Shown one piece after another: positions 19,244-27,440 of a stretch of 64,000 bases of DNA. Position 1 is the stretch's first letter, and the number at the start of each line of letters is the position of its first letter. The stretch is from Mycolicibacterium tusciae (GTDB taxonomy: Bacteria; Actinomycetota; Actinomycetes; Mycobacteriales; Mycobacteriaceae): contig NZ_MVIM01000006.1 of the NCBI RefSeq assembly GCF_002086795.1, positions 248,001 through 312,000 of the forward strand, given 5' to 3'. A program made the position numbers and the translations under genes. The notes below the pieces were generated by a model, which worked only from the letters and a program-made list of their open reading frames with translations, had not been told where the DNA came from and did not search any database.

Positions 19244-19302
19244 GCGAACGTGGGTTACCCGCACGCCCCGAGGTGATAGGCGTGCGGGTAACCCACGTTC
19301 GC
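19244..19302. repeat. Perfect 24-bp inverted repeat (hairpin) before an acyl-CoA dehydrogenase gene
   Basis: Arms at 19244-19267 and 19279-19302 are exact reverse complements, with an 11-base loop (CCGAGGTGATA). The hairpin ends 28 bases before ATG 19331, just ahead of the AGGGGA ribosome site. There is no T tract after it. It could be a terminator for the cyclase gene upstream, or a 5'-leader hairpin if transcription starts in the AT-rich segment at 19211-19232 (TTAACTAACTAGGTTTAC region). Confidence 0.75.
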
Positions 19303-19330
19303 GCAACGATCTGCAGACAGGGGATCAACC

Positions 19331-20569
19331 ATGGACCTCACGTGGTCGTCGGCCGATGTGGCTTTTCGCGACGAAGTACGCGAATTTCTCGACGACAAGC
19401 TGACACCGGAACTGCGCCGCGCCGGTCGCCTGATGACGAGCGTCTACGCCGATCACGAAGCGAGCATGGAGTGGCAGAGCATTCTCCACGAACGTGGTTG
19501 GGCGGCACCCGCGTGGCCCGTCGAGCATGGCGGGTGCGACTGGACCCTGACCCAGCACTACATCTTCAGCAGAGAATCCCAGCTGGCCGGAGCGCCGTCG
19601 CTGTCTCCGATGGGCATCCGCATGGTCGCGCACGCGCTGGTCAAGTTCGGCACGGAGAAGCAGAAGGACTTCTTTTTGCCCCGCATCCTGACCGGCGAGG
19701 TGTTCTTCTGCCAGGGCTATTCCGAACCCGAAGCCGGCTCCGATCTGGCGGCGCTGTCGATGGCCGCCGTCATGGATGAATCGGCCGGCGACCTCATATG
19801 CACGGGAAGCAAGATCTGGACGACCCACGCCCGCGAGGCGAACTGGATGTTCGCGTTGGTGCGGACCTCGAAGGCCCAGAAGAAACAGCAGGGCATCACG
19901 TTCGTCCTCATCGACATGACGACGCCGGGCATCCAGATCCGCCCTCTCGTCATGACCTCCGGCGAGGAGGTGCAGAACCAGGTCTTCTTCGACGAGGTTC
20001 GGGTGCCCAAGGCCAATGTGCTCGGCAAGATCGACGACGGCTGGACCGTCGCGAAGTACCTGCTGGAGTTCGAGCGCGGTGGCGGAGCGTCATCGCCGGC
20101 GCTGCAGGTGATGGCCGACGAGATCGCCTCCGTCGCCGCCGATCAGCCCGGTCCCGCCGGCGGGCACCTGTTGGACGACCCCGCCTTCGCGCGGAAGCTC
20201 GCCGACGCCCGAATCCGTACCGAAGTTCTGGAGATTCTCGAGTACCGGGTGCTCGCCGCGGTCGCCGAGGGCAGGAATCCGGGCGTGGCGTCGTCGATGC
20301 TCAAGGTGATCGCCACCGAGTTGAGTCAGGCGCTGACCGAGCTCGCGATGGAAGCGGCCGGCCCACGCGGACGGGTGTACCAACCACACGCGACCTGTCC
20401 CGGCGGCCCGGTGACCGAATACGAGGCCCCCGCCGACGATTACATCAGCGGCGACGAGTGGCAGGCGGTCGCGCCGCTGCGCTATCTCAACGATCGCGCC
20501 GGCTCGATCTACGCGGGCAGCAACGAGATTCAGCGCAACATCCTGGCCAAAGCGGCTCTCGGACTTTGA
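19331..20569 (+). CDS. Acyl-CoA dehydrogenase, large-subunit type of a heteromeric pair
   Basis: 412 residues. The fold is evident from CQGYSEPEAGSDLAALS and IWTTHA at the flavin and from the C-terminal SNEIQRNILAKAALGL. The usual catalytic-base glutamate of the YEGT motif is replaced: the segment reads IYAGSNEIQ. Such changes are typical of one subunit in the alpha2beta2 dehydrogenases that mycobacteria use on sterol side chains and other bulky acyl-CoAs. Its ATG has AGGGGA 6-11 bases upstream; a second dehydrogenase gene starts 13 bp after its stop. Confidence 0.9.
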   Translation: MDLTWSSADVAFRDEVREFLDDKLTPELRRAGRLMTSVYADHEASMEWQSILHERGWAAPAWPVEHGGCDWTLTQHYIFSRESQLAGAPSLSPMGIRMVAHALVKFGTEKQKDFFLPRILTGEVFFCQGYSEPEAGSDLAALSMAAVMDESAGDLICTGSKIWTTHAREANWMFALVRTSKAQKKQQGITFVLIDMTTPGIQIRPLVMTSGEEVQNQVFFDEVRVPKANVLGKIDDGWTVAKYLLEFERGGGASSPALQVMADEIASVAADQPGPAGGHLLDDPAFARKLADARIRTEVLEILEYRVLAAVAEGRNPGVASSMLKVIATELSQALTELAMEAAGPRGRVYQPHATCPGGPVTEYEAPADDYISGDEWQAVAPLRYLNDRAGSIYAGSNEIQRNILAKAALGL

Positions 20570-20582
20570 TAGGCGGCATCAC

Positions 20583-21707
20583 ATGGACTTCAACCTGAGC
20601 AAGGAACAGGAACTGCTGCGCGACGGTCTCGGCAAGTTCCTGGCGACGCGATACGACCTCGAGAAGAGCCGCGCCGCGGCGAAGACGGGCCCCGGCTGGC
20701 AGCCCGACATCTGGAGTGGCTTCGCCAATGAACTCGGCATCCTAGGCGCCGCACTGCCCGAGGATGTCGGCGGCATCGGCGGCGGCCCGGTCGAGATCAT
20801 GGTGATCGCTGAGGCGCTCGGGCACGCGCTGGTGGTGGAGCCCTATGTGGACACCGTAGTGGTCGCGGGCGGATTGCTGCAGCGCGCGGGCGGTCCCGTC
20901 GCGACGTCGCTGCTCGAGAAGATCGTGGAAGGCAATGCGGTCGTCGCGCTGGCAGCGGCCGAAGCATCGTCGGGCGAGAACTGGCAGGACGTGTCCACGA
21001 TCGCAGAGCGCGACGGCGACGGGTGGGTTCTTCGAGGGTCGAAGATCGTCGCGATGAGCGCGCCGTTGGCGACCCACCTGCTCGTGACCGCCCGTACCGA
21101 TGACGGCTTGTCGTTGTTCGTCGTCGATCTGGACGGGGCGACCACCGGTATCGAGACGCACCCGTATCGCACCGTAGACGATCGCCGCGCCGCCGACATC
21201 GTCTTCGACGGGCTGGCGCTGCCCGGCGACGCGTTGCTCGGCGAGGAAGGTCAGGCCTGGCCGTCGATCGCCACATCGCGTGACGAAGGCGCCGTGGCGG
21301 TCTGCTCAGAAGCGGTCGGCTGCATGCGAAAGGTGTTGGCCGATACCGTCGAATACGCCAAGCAGCGCCATCAGTTCGGACAGCCGATCGGCAGCTTTCA
21401 GGCGCTGCAGCATCGGATGGTCGACATGTACATGGAACTCGAGCAGGCCGTCGCTGCCGTCTACCTCGCGGTCCTCAAGCTCGATTCCGAACCCGACGTC
21501 CGTGCCCGAGCGGTATCGGCGGCCAAGGCCACAATCGGGCGCGCCGCTCGCTTCATCGGTCAACAGGCGGTGCAGCTCCACGGCGGTATGGGTATGACGG
21601 AGGAACTGGCGATCGGCCACTACTTCAAGCGGTTGACCGCGGTCCAGTTCGAGTTCGGTTCGACGGACTATCACGTCGGCCGGTATGCGGAGCTGACGCG
21701 GGCCTGA
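20583..21707 (+). CDS. Acyl-CoA dehydrogenase, partner subunit
   Basis: 374 residues. N-terminal helices, a middle beta domain and the C-terminal QLHGGMGMTEELAIGHYFKR are typical of acyl-CoA dehydrogenases. The C terminus reads QFEFGSTDYHVGRY, again without a standard YEGT. Together with the preceding gene it is likely to form one heteromeric enzyme in which flavin sites are built from both chains, as known for FadE pairs acting on CoA-activated steroid side chains. The actual substrate is not shown by the sequence. Confidence 0.9.
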   Translation: MDFNLSKEQELLRDGLGKFLATRYDLEKSRAAAKTGPGWQPDIWSGFANELGILGAALPEDVGGIGGGPVEIMVIAEALGHALVVEPYVDTVVVAGGLLQRAGGPVATSLLEKIVEGNAVVALAAAEASSGENWQDVSTIAERDGDGWVLRGSKIVAMSAPLATHLLVTARTDDGLSLFVVDLDGATTGIETHPYRTVDDRRAADIVFDGLALPGDALLGEEGQAWPSIATSRDEGAVAVCSEAVGCMRKVLADTVEYAKQRHQFGQPIGSFQALQHRMVDMYMELEQAVAAVYLAVLKLDSEPDVRARAVSAAKATIGRAARFIGQQAVQLHGGMGMTEELAIGHYFKRLTAVQFEFGSTDYHVGRYAELTRA

Positions 21708-21714
21708 CCCTGCG

Positions 21715-21765
21715 AATTCGGCGCGCGCATCAACCCTCACGGTCGGTATGCGCGCCGAATCCGCA
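21715..21765 (+). terminator. Hairpin terminator after the dehydrogenase pair
   Basis: GCGAATTCGGCGCGCGCAT and ATGCGCGCCGAATCCGC form a long imperfect GC-rich stem around a 17-base loop. It starts 8 bp after the dehydrogenase stop and ends before the EamA transporter start. There is no T run, as is common for mycobacterial terminators. Confidence 0.55.
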
Positions 21766-21780
21766 ACGTAGGGTGGCTGC

Positions 21781-22677
21781 GTGAGCTCGCGCGGATGGAT
21801 CCTGTTCCTCGCGATGAGCATCATCTGGGGTATCCCCTACCTGCTGATCAAGATCGCGGTCGATGGCGTGTCGGTACCGGTACTGGTGTTCACCCGCGTC
21901 GCCGTCGGCGCCGCGGTCCTGCTTCCGCTGGCCATGTCGCGACGGACGGTGACCATCGTGCGCGACCATTGGAAGGCGCTGCTGGGATTCGCTTTCTTTG
22001 AAATCATCGCCGCGTGGTGGCTGCTGTCGGACGCCGAACGTCACCTCACCAGTTCGATGACCGGTCTTCTCATCGCCGCGGCTCCGATCATCGCCGCGGT
22101 GCTGGACCGTCTCACCGGCGGCGAGCGACTCGGCGCCAAACGCATCCTCGGCCTCGCCGTCGGCATTGTCGGTGTCGCGGTTCTCGCGGGGCCGCACATC
22201 GGCGGGAGCACGTGGCCGATCATCGAGGTGCTATTGGTGGCGACGTGTTACGCGATCGCACCGCTGATCGCCGCGCGCCACCTGGCCGACGTGCCGGCAC
22301 TGCCGATGACTGCAGTGTGTCTCGGCTTCGCGGCACTGGTGTATGCGGTGCCGGCCGCAGTCACCTGGCCATCTGAAATGCCGTCCACTCAAGTGCTTTT
22401 GGCACTCGCCGGGCTCGCCGTGATCTGCACGGCGTTGGCGTTCATGGTGTTCTTCGCCCTGATCCGCGAGGTTGGGGCGGCTCGGGCGCTGGTATTCACC
22501 TACATCAATCCGGCAGTGGCCTTGGCGGCCGGGGTGATCGTGCTGAACGAACCGCTCACGCCGTGGAACGTCGCTGCCCTGGTGCTCATCCTCGTCGGTT
22601 GCGTGCTCGCCACCCACCGCCGCGCGGCAGCGCCGGCCGGTGCCGCGACCGAGCCGACACAGGCCGCACCGCGCTAA
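21781..22677 (+). CDS. EamA/DMT-family transporter
   Basis: 298 residues from GTG 21781. About ten hydrophobic helices in two repeats are visible (first repeat from WILFLAMSIIWGIPYLLIKIA, second from WPIIEVLLVATCYAIAPLIA), as in drug/metabolite exporters. The C-terminal tail is Ala/Pro-rich. The substrate cannot be told. Its last 4 bp overlap the 3' end of the opposing TetR gene, so the two genes share their ends. It is probably separate from the dehydrogenase pair because a terminator-like stem lies between them. Confidence 0.85.
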   Translation: MSSRGWILFLAMSIIWGIPYLLIKIAVDGVSVPVLVFTRVAVGAAVLLPLAMSRRTVTIVRDHWKALLGFAFFEIIAAWWLLSDAERHLTSSMTGLLIAAAPIIAAVLDRLTGGERLGAKRILGLAVGIVGVAVLAGPHIGGSTWPIIEVLLVATCYAIAPLIAARHLADVPALPMTAVCLGFAALVYAVPAAVTWPSEMPSTQVLLALAGLAVICTALAFMVFFALIREVGAARALVFTYINPAVALAAGVIVLNEPLTPWNVAALVLILVGCVLATHRRAAAPAGAATEPTQAAPR

Positions 22678-23300
22678 CCTCTGCGTGCCTCGTCGACGTA
22701 CGCCGTGATCGCATCGGTCAACGCACGTAGTTCACGGCTGACGTCGACAGGGTCCGGCACCGCCATGGTGGCCACCATGGTGCCCATCAACGTGGTCCAC
22801 ACGAGATTGCCGACCGCATCTGCGCGCTCGGGCTCGAGTCCCTCGGCGACATAACGACCGAGGCCGGTGAGCGTCGCGAACAGATCCAGCAGATGACGTT
22901 GATCGACATCCGCCCGGCTGGCCCTCGTCGCGATCAGAATCTCCAGTGCCGCAATCGATGTCGGACTCAAGAATGCGTCCGCGACGGTGTTGACCAGAAG
23001 TTCGGTCCTCGCGCGTCCGATGTGTGAGCCCAGTTTCGGCTCGACCTCTCGCAATTTCGCCAGCAACTCGCTGAAGCCACTGTCGACGACGGCCATCAGC
23101 AGACCGTCGCGGTCACCGAAGTGGTACTGAATCACTCCCCACGTGACACCGGCGCGCTCGGTGATGTGTTTGGCACTCGCAGCGCCGAATCCCTCCTCGA
23201 GGACGCAGTGCACGGTCTCGTCGATGACCATCGCCCGCGTGCGGTCCGCGCGAACCTGCTTGCCGTTGGCGGGACGACGCGGCGTGACGTTGGAGGTCAT
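22674..23300 (-). CDS. TetR-family regulator
   Basis: 208 residues from ATG 23300, which overlaps the stop of the preceding TetR gene as ATGA. The DNA-binding helix-turn-helix is at residues about 25-70 (ETVHCVLEEGFGAASAKHI, ERAGVTWGVIQYHFGDRDGLL). The ligand domain is divergent. An in-frame upstream ATG exists but would sit entirely inside the other TetR gene. It forms an operon with the other TetR gene, upstream of and divergent from the P450. Confidence 0.86.
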   Translation of the reverse strand: MTSNVTPRRPANGKQVRADRTRAMVIDETVHCVLEEGFGAASAKHITERAGVTWGVIQYHFGDRDGLLMAVVDSGFSELLAKLREVEPKLGSHIGRARTELLVNTVADAFLSPTSIAALEILIATRASRADVDQRHLLDLFATLTGLGRYVAEGLEPERADAVGNLVWTTLMGTMVATMAVPDPVDVSRELRALTDAITAYVDEARRG

Positions 23301-23869
23301 GGTTGTCCAGATGTTACGGCGGCCGAATCGAAGGCCGGCGAGACAAAGCGCTGCACCATCTGGCGTTCGACCACGGCGTCGTCCACGGGCCAGTACATCA
23401 GCGCCAGCACGATGCGGACGATCCACTGCGCGGCTTGCGGATCGTCCTCGGTCAGGCCGTTGATGTCACGGGCGAACCGCGCGACCACGGGAGAGTCAGT
23501 GAACAACCTGATCTCCTGAGCCTTCACCGAGGACATCATCAGGCGTCCGAGTGGATCCGACCGAATCTCTTTCAGGGCCACCGAGATCGCCGTGACGATT
23601 CGGTCGGAGCCGGTGAGGTGGTCGACGGACTCGCGGACCGTGGTGATGATCCGGTGTGCGACGCGGATGAGTACGGCCTCACGAATCTCGGCCTTGCCGC
23701 CCGCGTGGCGATAGATCGTCGCGCGGGAGCAGTGAACCCGCGCGGCCAAAGCGTCGATGTCGAGCGCCTCCATGCCGTGATGCGCGATCAACTCGGTGGC
23801 GGCGTCGTAGATGCGCTCGGCAGCCAAGGTTCCGCGATCACCGCCGACCAGCCAGTCGCTGCGAGTCAT
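23297..23869 (-). CDS. TetR-family regulator
   Basis: 190 residues. The N-terminal helix-turn-helix is DIDALAARVHCSRATIYRHAGGKAE (residues about 37-61) and is a good TetR match; the C-terminal domain is helical with no recognisable ligand. It is the first gene of a two-gene TetR operon, 163 bp divergent from the cytochrome P450 gene. Two short palindromes in that gap are candidate operators. The two TetR proteins differ clearly in sequence, so heterodimers are possible but not implied. Confidence 0.86.
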   Translation of the reverse strand: MTRSDWLVGGDRGTLAAERIYDAATELIAHHGMEALDIDALAARVHCSRATIYRHAGGKAEIREAVLIRVAHRIITTVRESVDHLTGSDRIVTAISVALKEIRSDPLGRLMMSSVKAQEIRLFTDSPVVARFARDINGLTEDDPQAAQWIVRIVLALMYWPVDDAVVERQMVQRFVSPAFDSAAVTSGQP

Positions 23870-23880
23870 AAGCCCGATGA

Positions 23881-23913
23881 TCTCACCCTGAGACGAAGAG
23901 GAGAATATTTCTC
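23881..23913. promoter_or_regulatory. Pair of 13-bp palindromes, candidate TetR operators
   Basis: TCTCA-CCC-TGAGA at 23881-23893 and GAGAA-TAT-TTCTC at 23901-23913 each have perfect 5-bp arms and a 3-base centre and lie 20 bases apart, two helical turns. They sit 11-43 bases upstream of the TetR start and about 120 bases before the P450 gene. The fit to TetR binding is by position only. Confidence 0.4.
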
Positions 23914-24032
23914 ACGATTTGCACTGGTCGGCGCCTAGATGTGAGACAGCCTCCGCAATACGGTCCGAACTGCACGTTTCGACTTCGCTTGGGCCCGTTG
24001 ACGCTGACCACGTCCCCGTACAGCCTTGAGGA

Positions 24033-25244
24033 ATGACGGTGCAAGACCTGGGGCTCGCGTTGTTCGATGACGAGTTCATCCAGGATCCCTATCCGCTGTA
24101 CGCCCGTATGCATGCCGACGGCCCGGTGCATCAGATCGGCGCATCCGGGTTTCACGCGGTGTGCACCTGGGATGCGGTCAGCGAAGCCATCGGCCGACCC
24201 GAGGACTTCTCGTCGAACCTCACCGCAACCATGACGTACCAGAACGGCGAGGTCGGCATGTTCCCCATGGGCGAACTCGGGGGCGACATCCAAGCGTTGG
24301 CCACGGCGGACGACCCCTCTCATGCCGCGCACCGGAAGCTGTTGTTGCCGCAGTTGGCGGGGAGGCGAATCAGGGCACTGGAAGCATTCGTCGCCGAAAC
24401 CGAAGATCACCTGTGGCACGAGGGCGTGCAGAGCGGCGGCATCGAATGGATGTCTGCGATGGCGAACAGGCTGCCGATGATGATCGTGACGCGCCTCATC
24501 GGCGTGCCGGATCTCGACACCGAACAGCTGATGCGGTTAGGGTACGCGAGCACGAAAGTGGTTGAGGGGCTTGTCGACCAGGAGGAGCTCGCCGCGGCGG
24601 GTGTCGCCGTGATGGAACTCGCCGGCTATATCAACGAACACTTTCAGCGGGCGGCGAACGACCCACGGGACAACCTGCTCGGTGATCTCGCAACCGCTCG
24701 CGCGACAGGCGAATTGAGCGACCTCACAGCGCTGAACATCATGGCCACCCTCTTCAGCGCCGGCGGCGAATCAACCGCGTCGTTGATCGGCTCTGCTGCC
24801 TACGTGCTCGCCACCCGGCCCGACATCCAGGAGCAGGTGCGCGACAATCCCGACCTGATGGCCGCATTCCTCGAGGAAGTGCTGCGCTACGAGCCCCCAT
24901 TCAGGGGTCACTACCGCCACGTGGTCAACGACACGACGCTGGCCGGCGTCGACCTGGCCGCGGGGTCACGCCTCGTGTTGTTATGGGGCGCAGCCAACAG
25001 GGACCCGGCACATTTCGACGATCCCAACACCTTTCGGCTCGACCGCCCGGGGGGCAAGGGCCACATCGCGTTCGGGAAGGGCGCCCACTTCTGCGTCGGG
25101 GCCGCGCTCGCCCGACTCGAAGCCAGAATCGTCATCGGTCAGCTTCTCGAACGCACCTCGCACATCGTGGCCGCCGATACGGGCCGGTGGTTACCGAGCC
25201 TTCTGGTGCGTCGTCTGGACAGGCTGAAACTCAGCGTGGCTTGA
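24033..25244 (+). CDS. Cytochrome P450 (bacterial class I type)
   Basis: 403 residues, soluble. Visible motifs are the I-helix oxygen-activation segment FSAGGESTAS, the K-helix ExxR in EEVLRYEPP, and the haem-binding loop FGKGAHFCVGAALARLE with ligand Cys354. It will need a ferredoxin and reductase encoded elsewhere, since none is adjacent. It probably hydroxylates a lipid, terpenoid or steroid-like substrate; the nearby Rieske oxygenase and dehydrogenase pair point to breakdown of a cyclic compound. Likely regulated by the divergent TetR pair. Confidence 0.93.
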   Translation: MTVQDLGLALFDDEFIQDPYPLYARMHADGPVHQIGASGFHAVCTWDAVSEAIGRPEDFSSNLTATMTYQNGEVGMFPMGELGGDIQALATADDPSHAAHRKLLLPQLAGRRIRALEAFVAETEDHLWHEGVQSGGIEWMSAMANRLPMMIVTRLIGVPDLDTEQLMRLGYASTKVVEGLVDQEELAAAGVAVMELAGYINEHFQRAANDPRDNLLGDLATARATGELSDLTALNIMATLFSAGGESTASLIGSAAYVLATRPDIQEQVRDNPDLMAAFLEEVLRYEPPFRGHYRHVVNDTTLAGVDLAAGSRLVLLWGAANRDPAHFDDPNTFRLDRPGGKGHIAFGKGAHFCVGAALARLEARIVIGQLLERTSHIVAADTGRWLPSLLVRRLDRLKLSVA

Positions 25245-25249
25245 GACGG

Positions 25250-26338
25250 TTACAACTTGAAGCGGCCCGCGAACCCGCGCAACGGGAGATCGGCGCTCGT
25301 CACCAGCCCAGGCGGCGCATCGACCACGGACGTGATCGCACTCAAGGCGGGCATTCCGGTCACCGTCATACCGATCGACGCGAAGTTCGCCGGATCGGAC
25401 AGGTCCACTCCGGGCTTCGGGAAGATCATGTGCTTGTTGTACACACACGGATCGCCCTTGATCTGTGTGATGTAGCAGCCCTTGATATCCCAGCTCGGGT
25501 CCGTGTGCGGAGTCATCTGCCACTCCAGATGCGTCTCGACTCTGGGCACGCCGTCGACCATGCCCTGATACTTGATGTAGTTGCCGCCGAGCGAACCCTT
25601 CGGCAGCACGTACCAGCCCAGATCGACATCCTTGGTGCACGCCCCGAGCTCGAAGCTGAACTCGACCCCGTCAAGTGTCAGACCGAAGCAGTCGGCCATC
25701 ATCAGGACACTGTCCGCGAATACGCGGGTGTACCTCTCCAACTTGCCCGGAATGCTCGGATCGTCCACGGGCAGGCCGTAGCCGACCTCGATCCAGGTGT
25801 CCTTCGAGTGGTGACACGACACGTCGACCGACTCGATCGTCGTGACGTTCTCGATCTCGGCGACGTCGGCCGAGCACACGACTCCCAGGATCTGGTTCAG
25901 GCCCGGATTCATCCCGGTGCCGTAGAAGGTAGAACCGCCCTTCTCGCATGCCTCCCGAAGCAGTTGCGAGACAGGCTTACCCGACGGATGCGGATGGTTG
26001 GTGTCGCGGTGCCAGCCGGTGATCCAGTCCGCGGTGGTGACGATGTTGATGCCGGCCTCGAGGATCTTGACGTAGAGATCCTCGTCGGGGAAGACGCCGT
26101 GGAAGGTCAGGACATCGGGCTTGGCGGCGACGATCTCCTCGATCGACCCCGTCGCCGTCACCCCGTTGGGCGCCAGCCCGGCGAGCTCGCCGGCGTCCTT
26201 CCCGACCTTTTCCGGTGAGTAGCAGTGCACACCGATCAGTTCGAGGTCGGGCCGGTCGGCGATCCGCTTGATCATCTCGCTGCCGACGTTGCCCGTCGCG
26301 ACCTGAAACACGCGGATCGGCTTGCGATTTGCGCTCAA
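25250..26338 (-). CDS. DapB-like NAD(P)-dependent oxidoreductase
   Basis: 362 residues. The N-terminal Rossmann segment VFQVATGNVGSEMIKRI followed by a dihydrodipicolinate-reductase-like fold places it in a large actinobacterial family annotated as dihydrodipicolinate reductase-like or amine dehydrogenase-like. It is longer than true DapB (about 245-270 residues), so lysine synthesis is unlikely. It overlaps the preceding Rieske gene by 4 bp and is probably its operon partner. Substrate unknown. Confidence 0.8.
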   Translation of the reverse strand: MSANRKPIRVFQVATGNVGSEMIKRIADRPDLELIGVHCYSPEKVGKDAGELAGLAPNGVTATGSIEEIVAAKPDVLTFHGVFPDEDLYVKILEAGINIVTTADWITGWHRDTNHPHPSGKPVSQLLREACEKGGSTFYGTGMNPGLNQILGVVCSADVAEIENVTTIESVDVSCHHSKDTWIEVGYGLPVDDPSIPGKLERYTRVFADSVLMMADCFGLTLDGVEFSFELGACTKDVDLGWYVLPKGSLGGNYIKYQGMVDGVPRVETHLEWQMTPHTDPSWDIKGCYITQIKGDPCVYNKHMIFPKPGVDLSDPANFASIGMTVTGMPALSAITSVVDAPPGLVTSADLPLRGFAGRFKL

Positions 26339-27366
26339 TTCTCATGCCCTCTCTTCGCTGCGTAAACTTCGGCGGCGCTGCCACCTATACCGTCGGGATA
26401 GAACTGTTTGGCCCAATTGCGAATGGCCGTGAAGCCCTGCTGCTCCGACCCGGCCAGCGCCGGCGGGTCCGAATAGCGTTGGTGCTTCCAGATATCGATG
26501 TCCTGGGCGAACTGCCGGATCACTTCCTGTCCGAATTCGCGAGCCTTCATCTCGGCGCGTTCCGGATTTCGTGTCGGTTGCCGACCGATGTACACCATGA
26601 ACCGGACGTCGGATGTCCGGTCGTCGACAGGTGTAACGGCTGAGATGGTCCTATTGTCGATCATCCCAAAGCTTTTCGTCACCGCGATGCCAAGACCACC
26701 GTTGATCGCCTCGACCCTGCTTTCGATGTCTTCGATGCGCTGCTGCTCGTCGCCTTCAAAGGTGATCGTGAAATCGACGTAGGACACCGCGTCGTCGAAA
26801 TCATGCCGGGTGAAGATCGGCACGATCGGAGTCTCGTGCACGAACTTGAAATGCGCGAAGTCGACACCGTTCTCCAGCACGTACTGCGGATGCATCTCCA
26901 GGGCTTCGCGGTACAACCGCTGCTGCGGGTAGTAGCCGTCAGCACTGCTGCCGTCGTTGAAACTCTCGAAAACGTCGGGAGCCTCGAAGAACGGGTCGCG
27001 GCGTTCGACGTCGTGCCAGATGTAGACGGCCTCGTTACGCTCCACGGACGGATAGGTGCGGATGCGGCGCCCCCGGTTGGGCCGGTCCTCGTAGGGGATG
27101 CACACGTTGCGGCCCTCGTGGTTCCACTGCCAGCCGTGGAACGGGCATTGGATGACCTCGCCCTCGACGTGACCACCGTGACCGAGGTGCGCGCCGAGGT
27201 GCTCGCAGTATGCGTCCATCACGGTGAGCTGGCCGGACTCGGCTCGCCACGCGACCATCTCGGTGCCGAAGTACGTCATCCGGTGCACGTCGCCGATCTT
27301 GATCTCGTCAGACCACGCAACTTGGAACCAGCCGGTCGGTTTCATCGACAGGGGTGGCTTGGCCAT
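26335..27366 (-). CDS. Rieske non-haem iron oxygenase (KshA-like terminal oxygenase)
   Basis: 343 residues from ATG 27366 (MAKPPLSMK); an ATG 12 bp upstream is also in frame. The [2Fe-2S] Rieske ligands are Cys54/His56 in YCEHLGAH and Cys74/His77 in QCPFHGW. The mononuclear iron site is in ENGVDFAHFKFVHE. Architecture and length match single-component oxygenases such as 3-ketosteroid 9-alpha-hydroxylase, but the substrate cannot be assigned. It needs a reductase not present here. A hydroxylation step for a cyclic substrate fits the neighbouring P450. Confidence 0.88.
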   Translation of the reverse strand: MAKPPLSMKPTGWFQVAWSDEIKIGDVHRMTYFGTEMVAWRAESGQLTVMDAYCEHLGAHLGHGGHVEGEVIQCPFHGWQWNHEGRNVCIPYEDRPNRGRRIRTYPSVERNEAVYIWHDVERRDPFFEAPDVFESFNDGSSADGYYPQQRLYREALEMHPQYVLENGVDFAHFKFVHETPIVPIFTRHDFDDAVSYVDFTITFEGDEQQRIEDIESRVEAINGGLGIAVTKSFGMIDNRTISAVTPVDDRTSDVRFMVYIGRQPTRNPERAEMKAREFGQEVIRQFAQDIDIWKHQRYSDPPALAGSEQQGFTAIRNWAKQFYPDGIGGSAAEVYAAKRGHEN

Positions 27367-27440
27367 GCGAAAAATCATAAAGCACTCAATGTAAAAAGGC
27401 GACAGCGGCTGCCTGCCCGCTCAGCGCGGTTAAATGGTCC

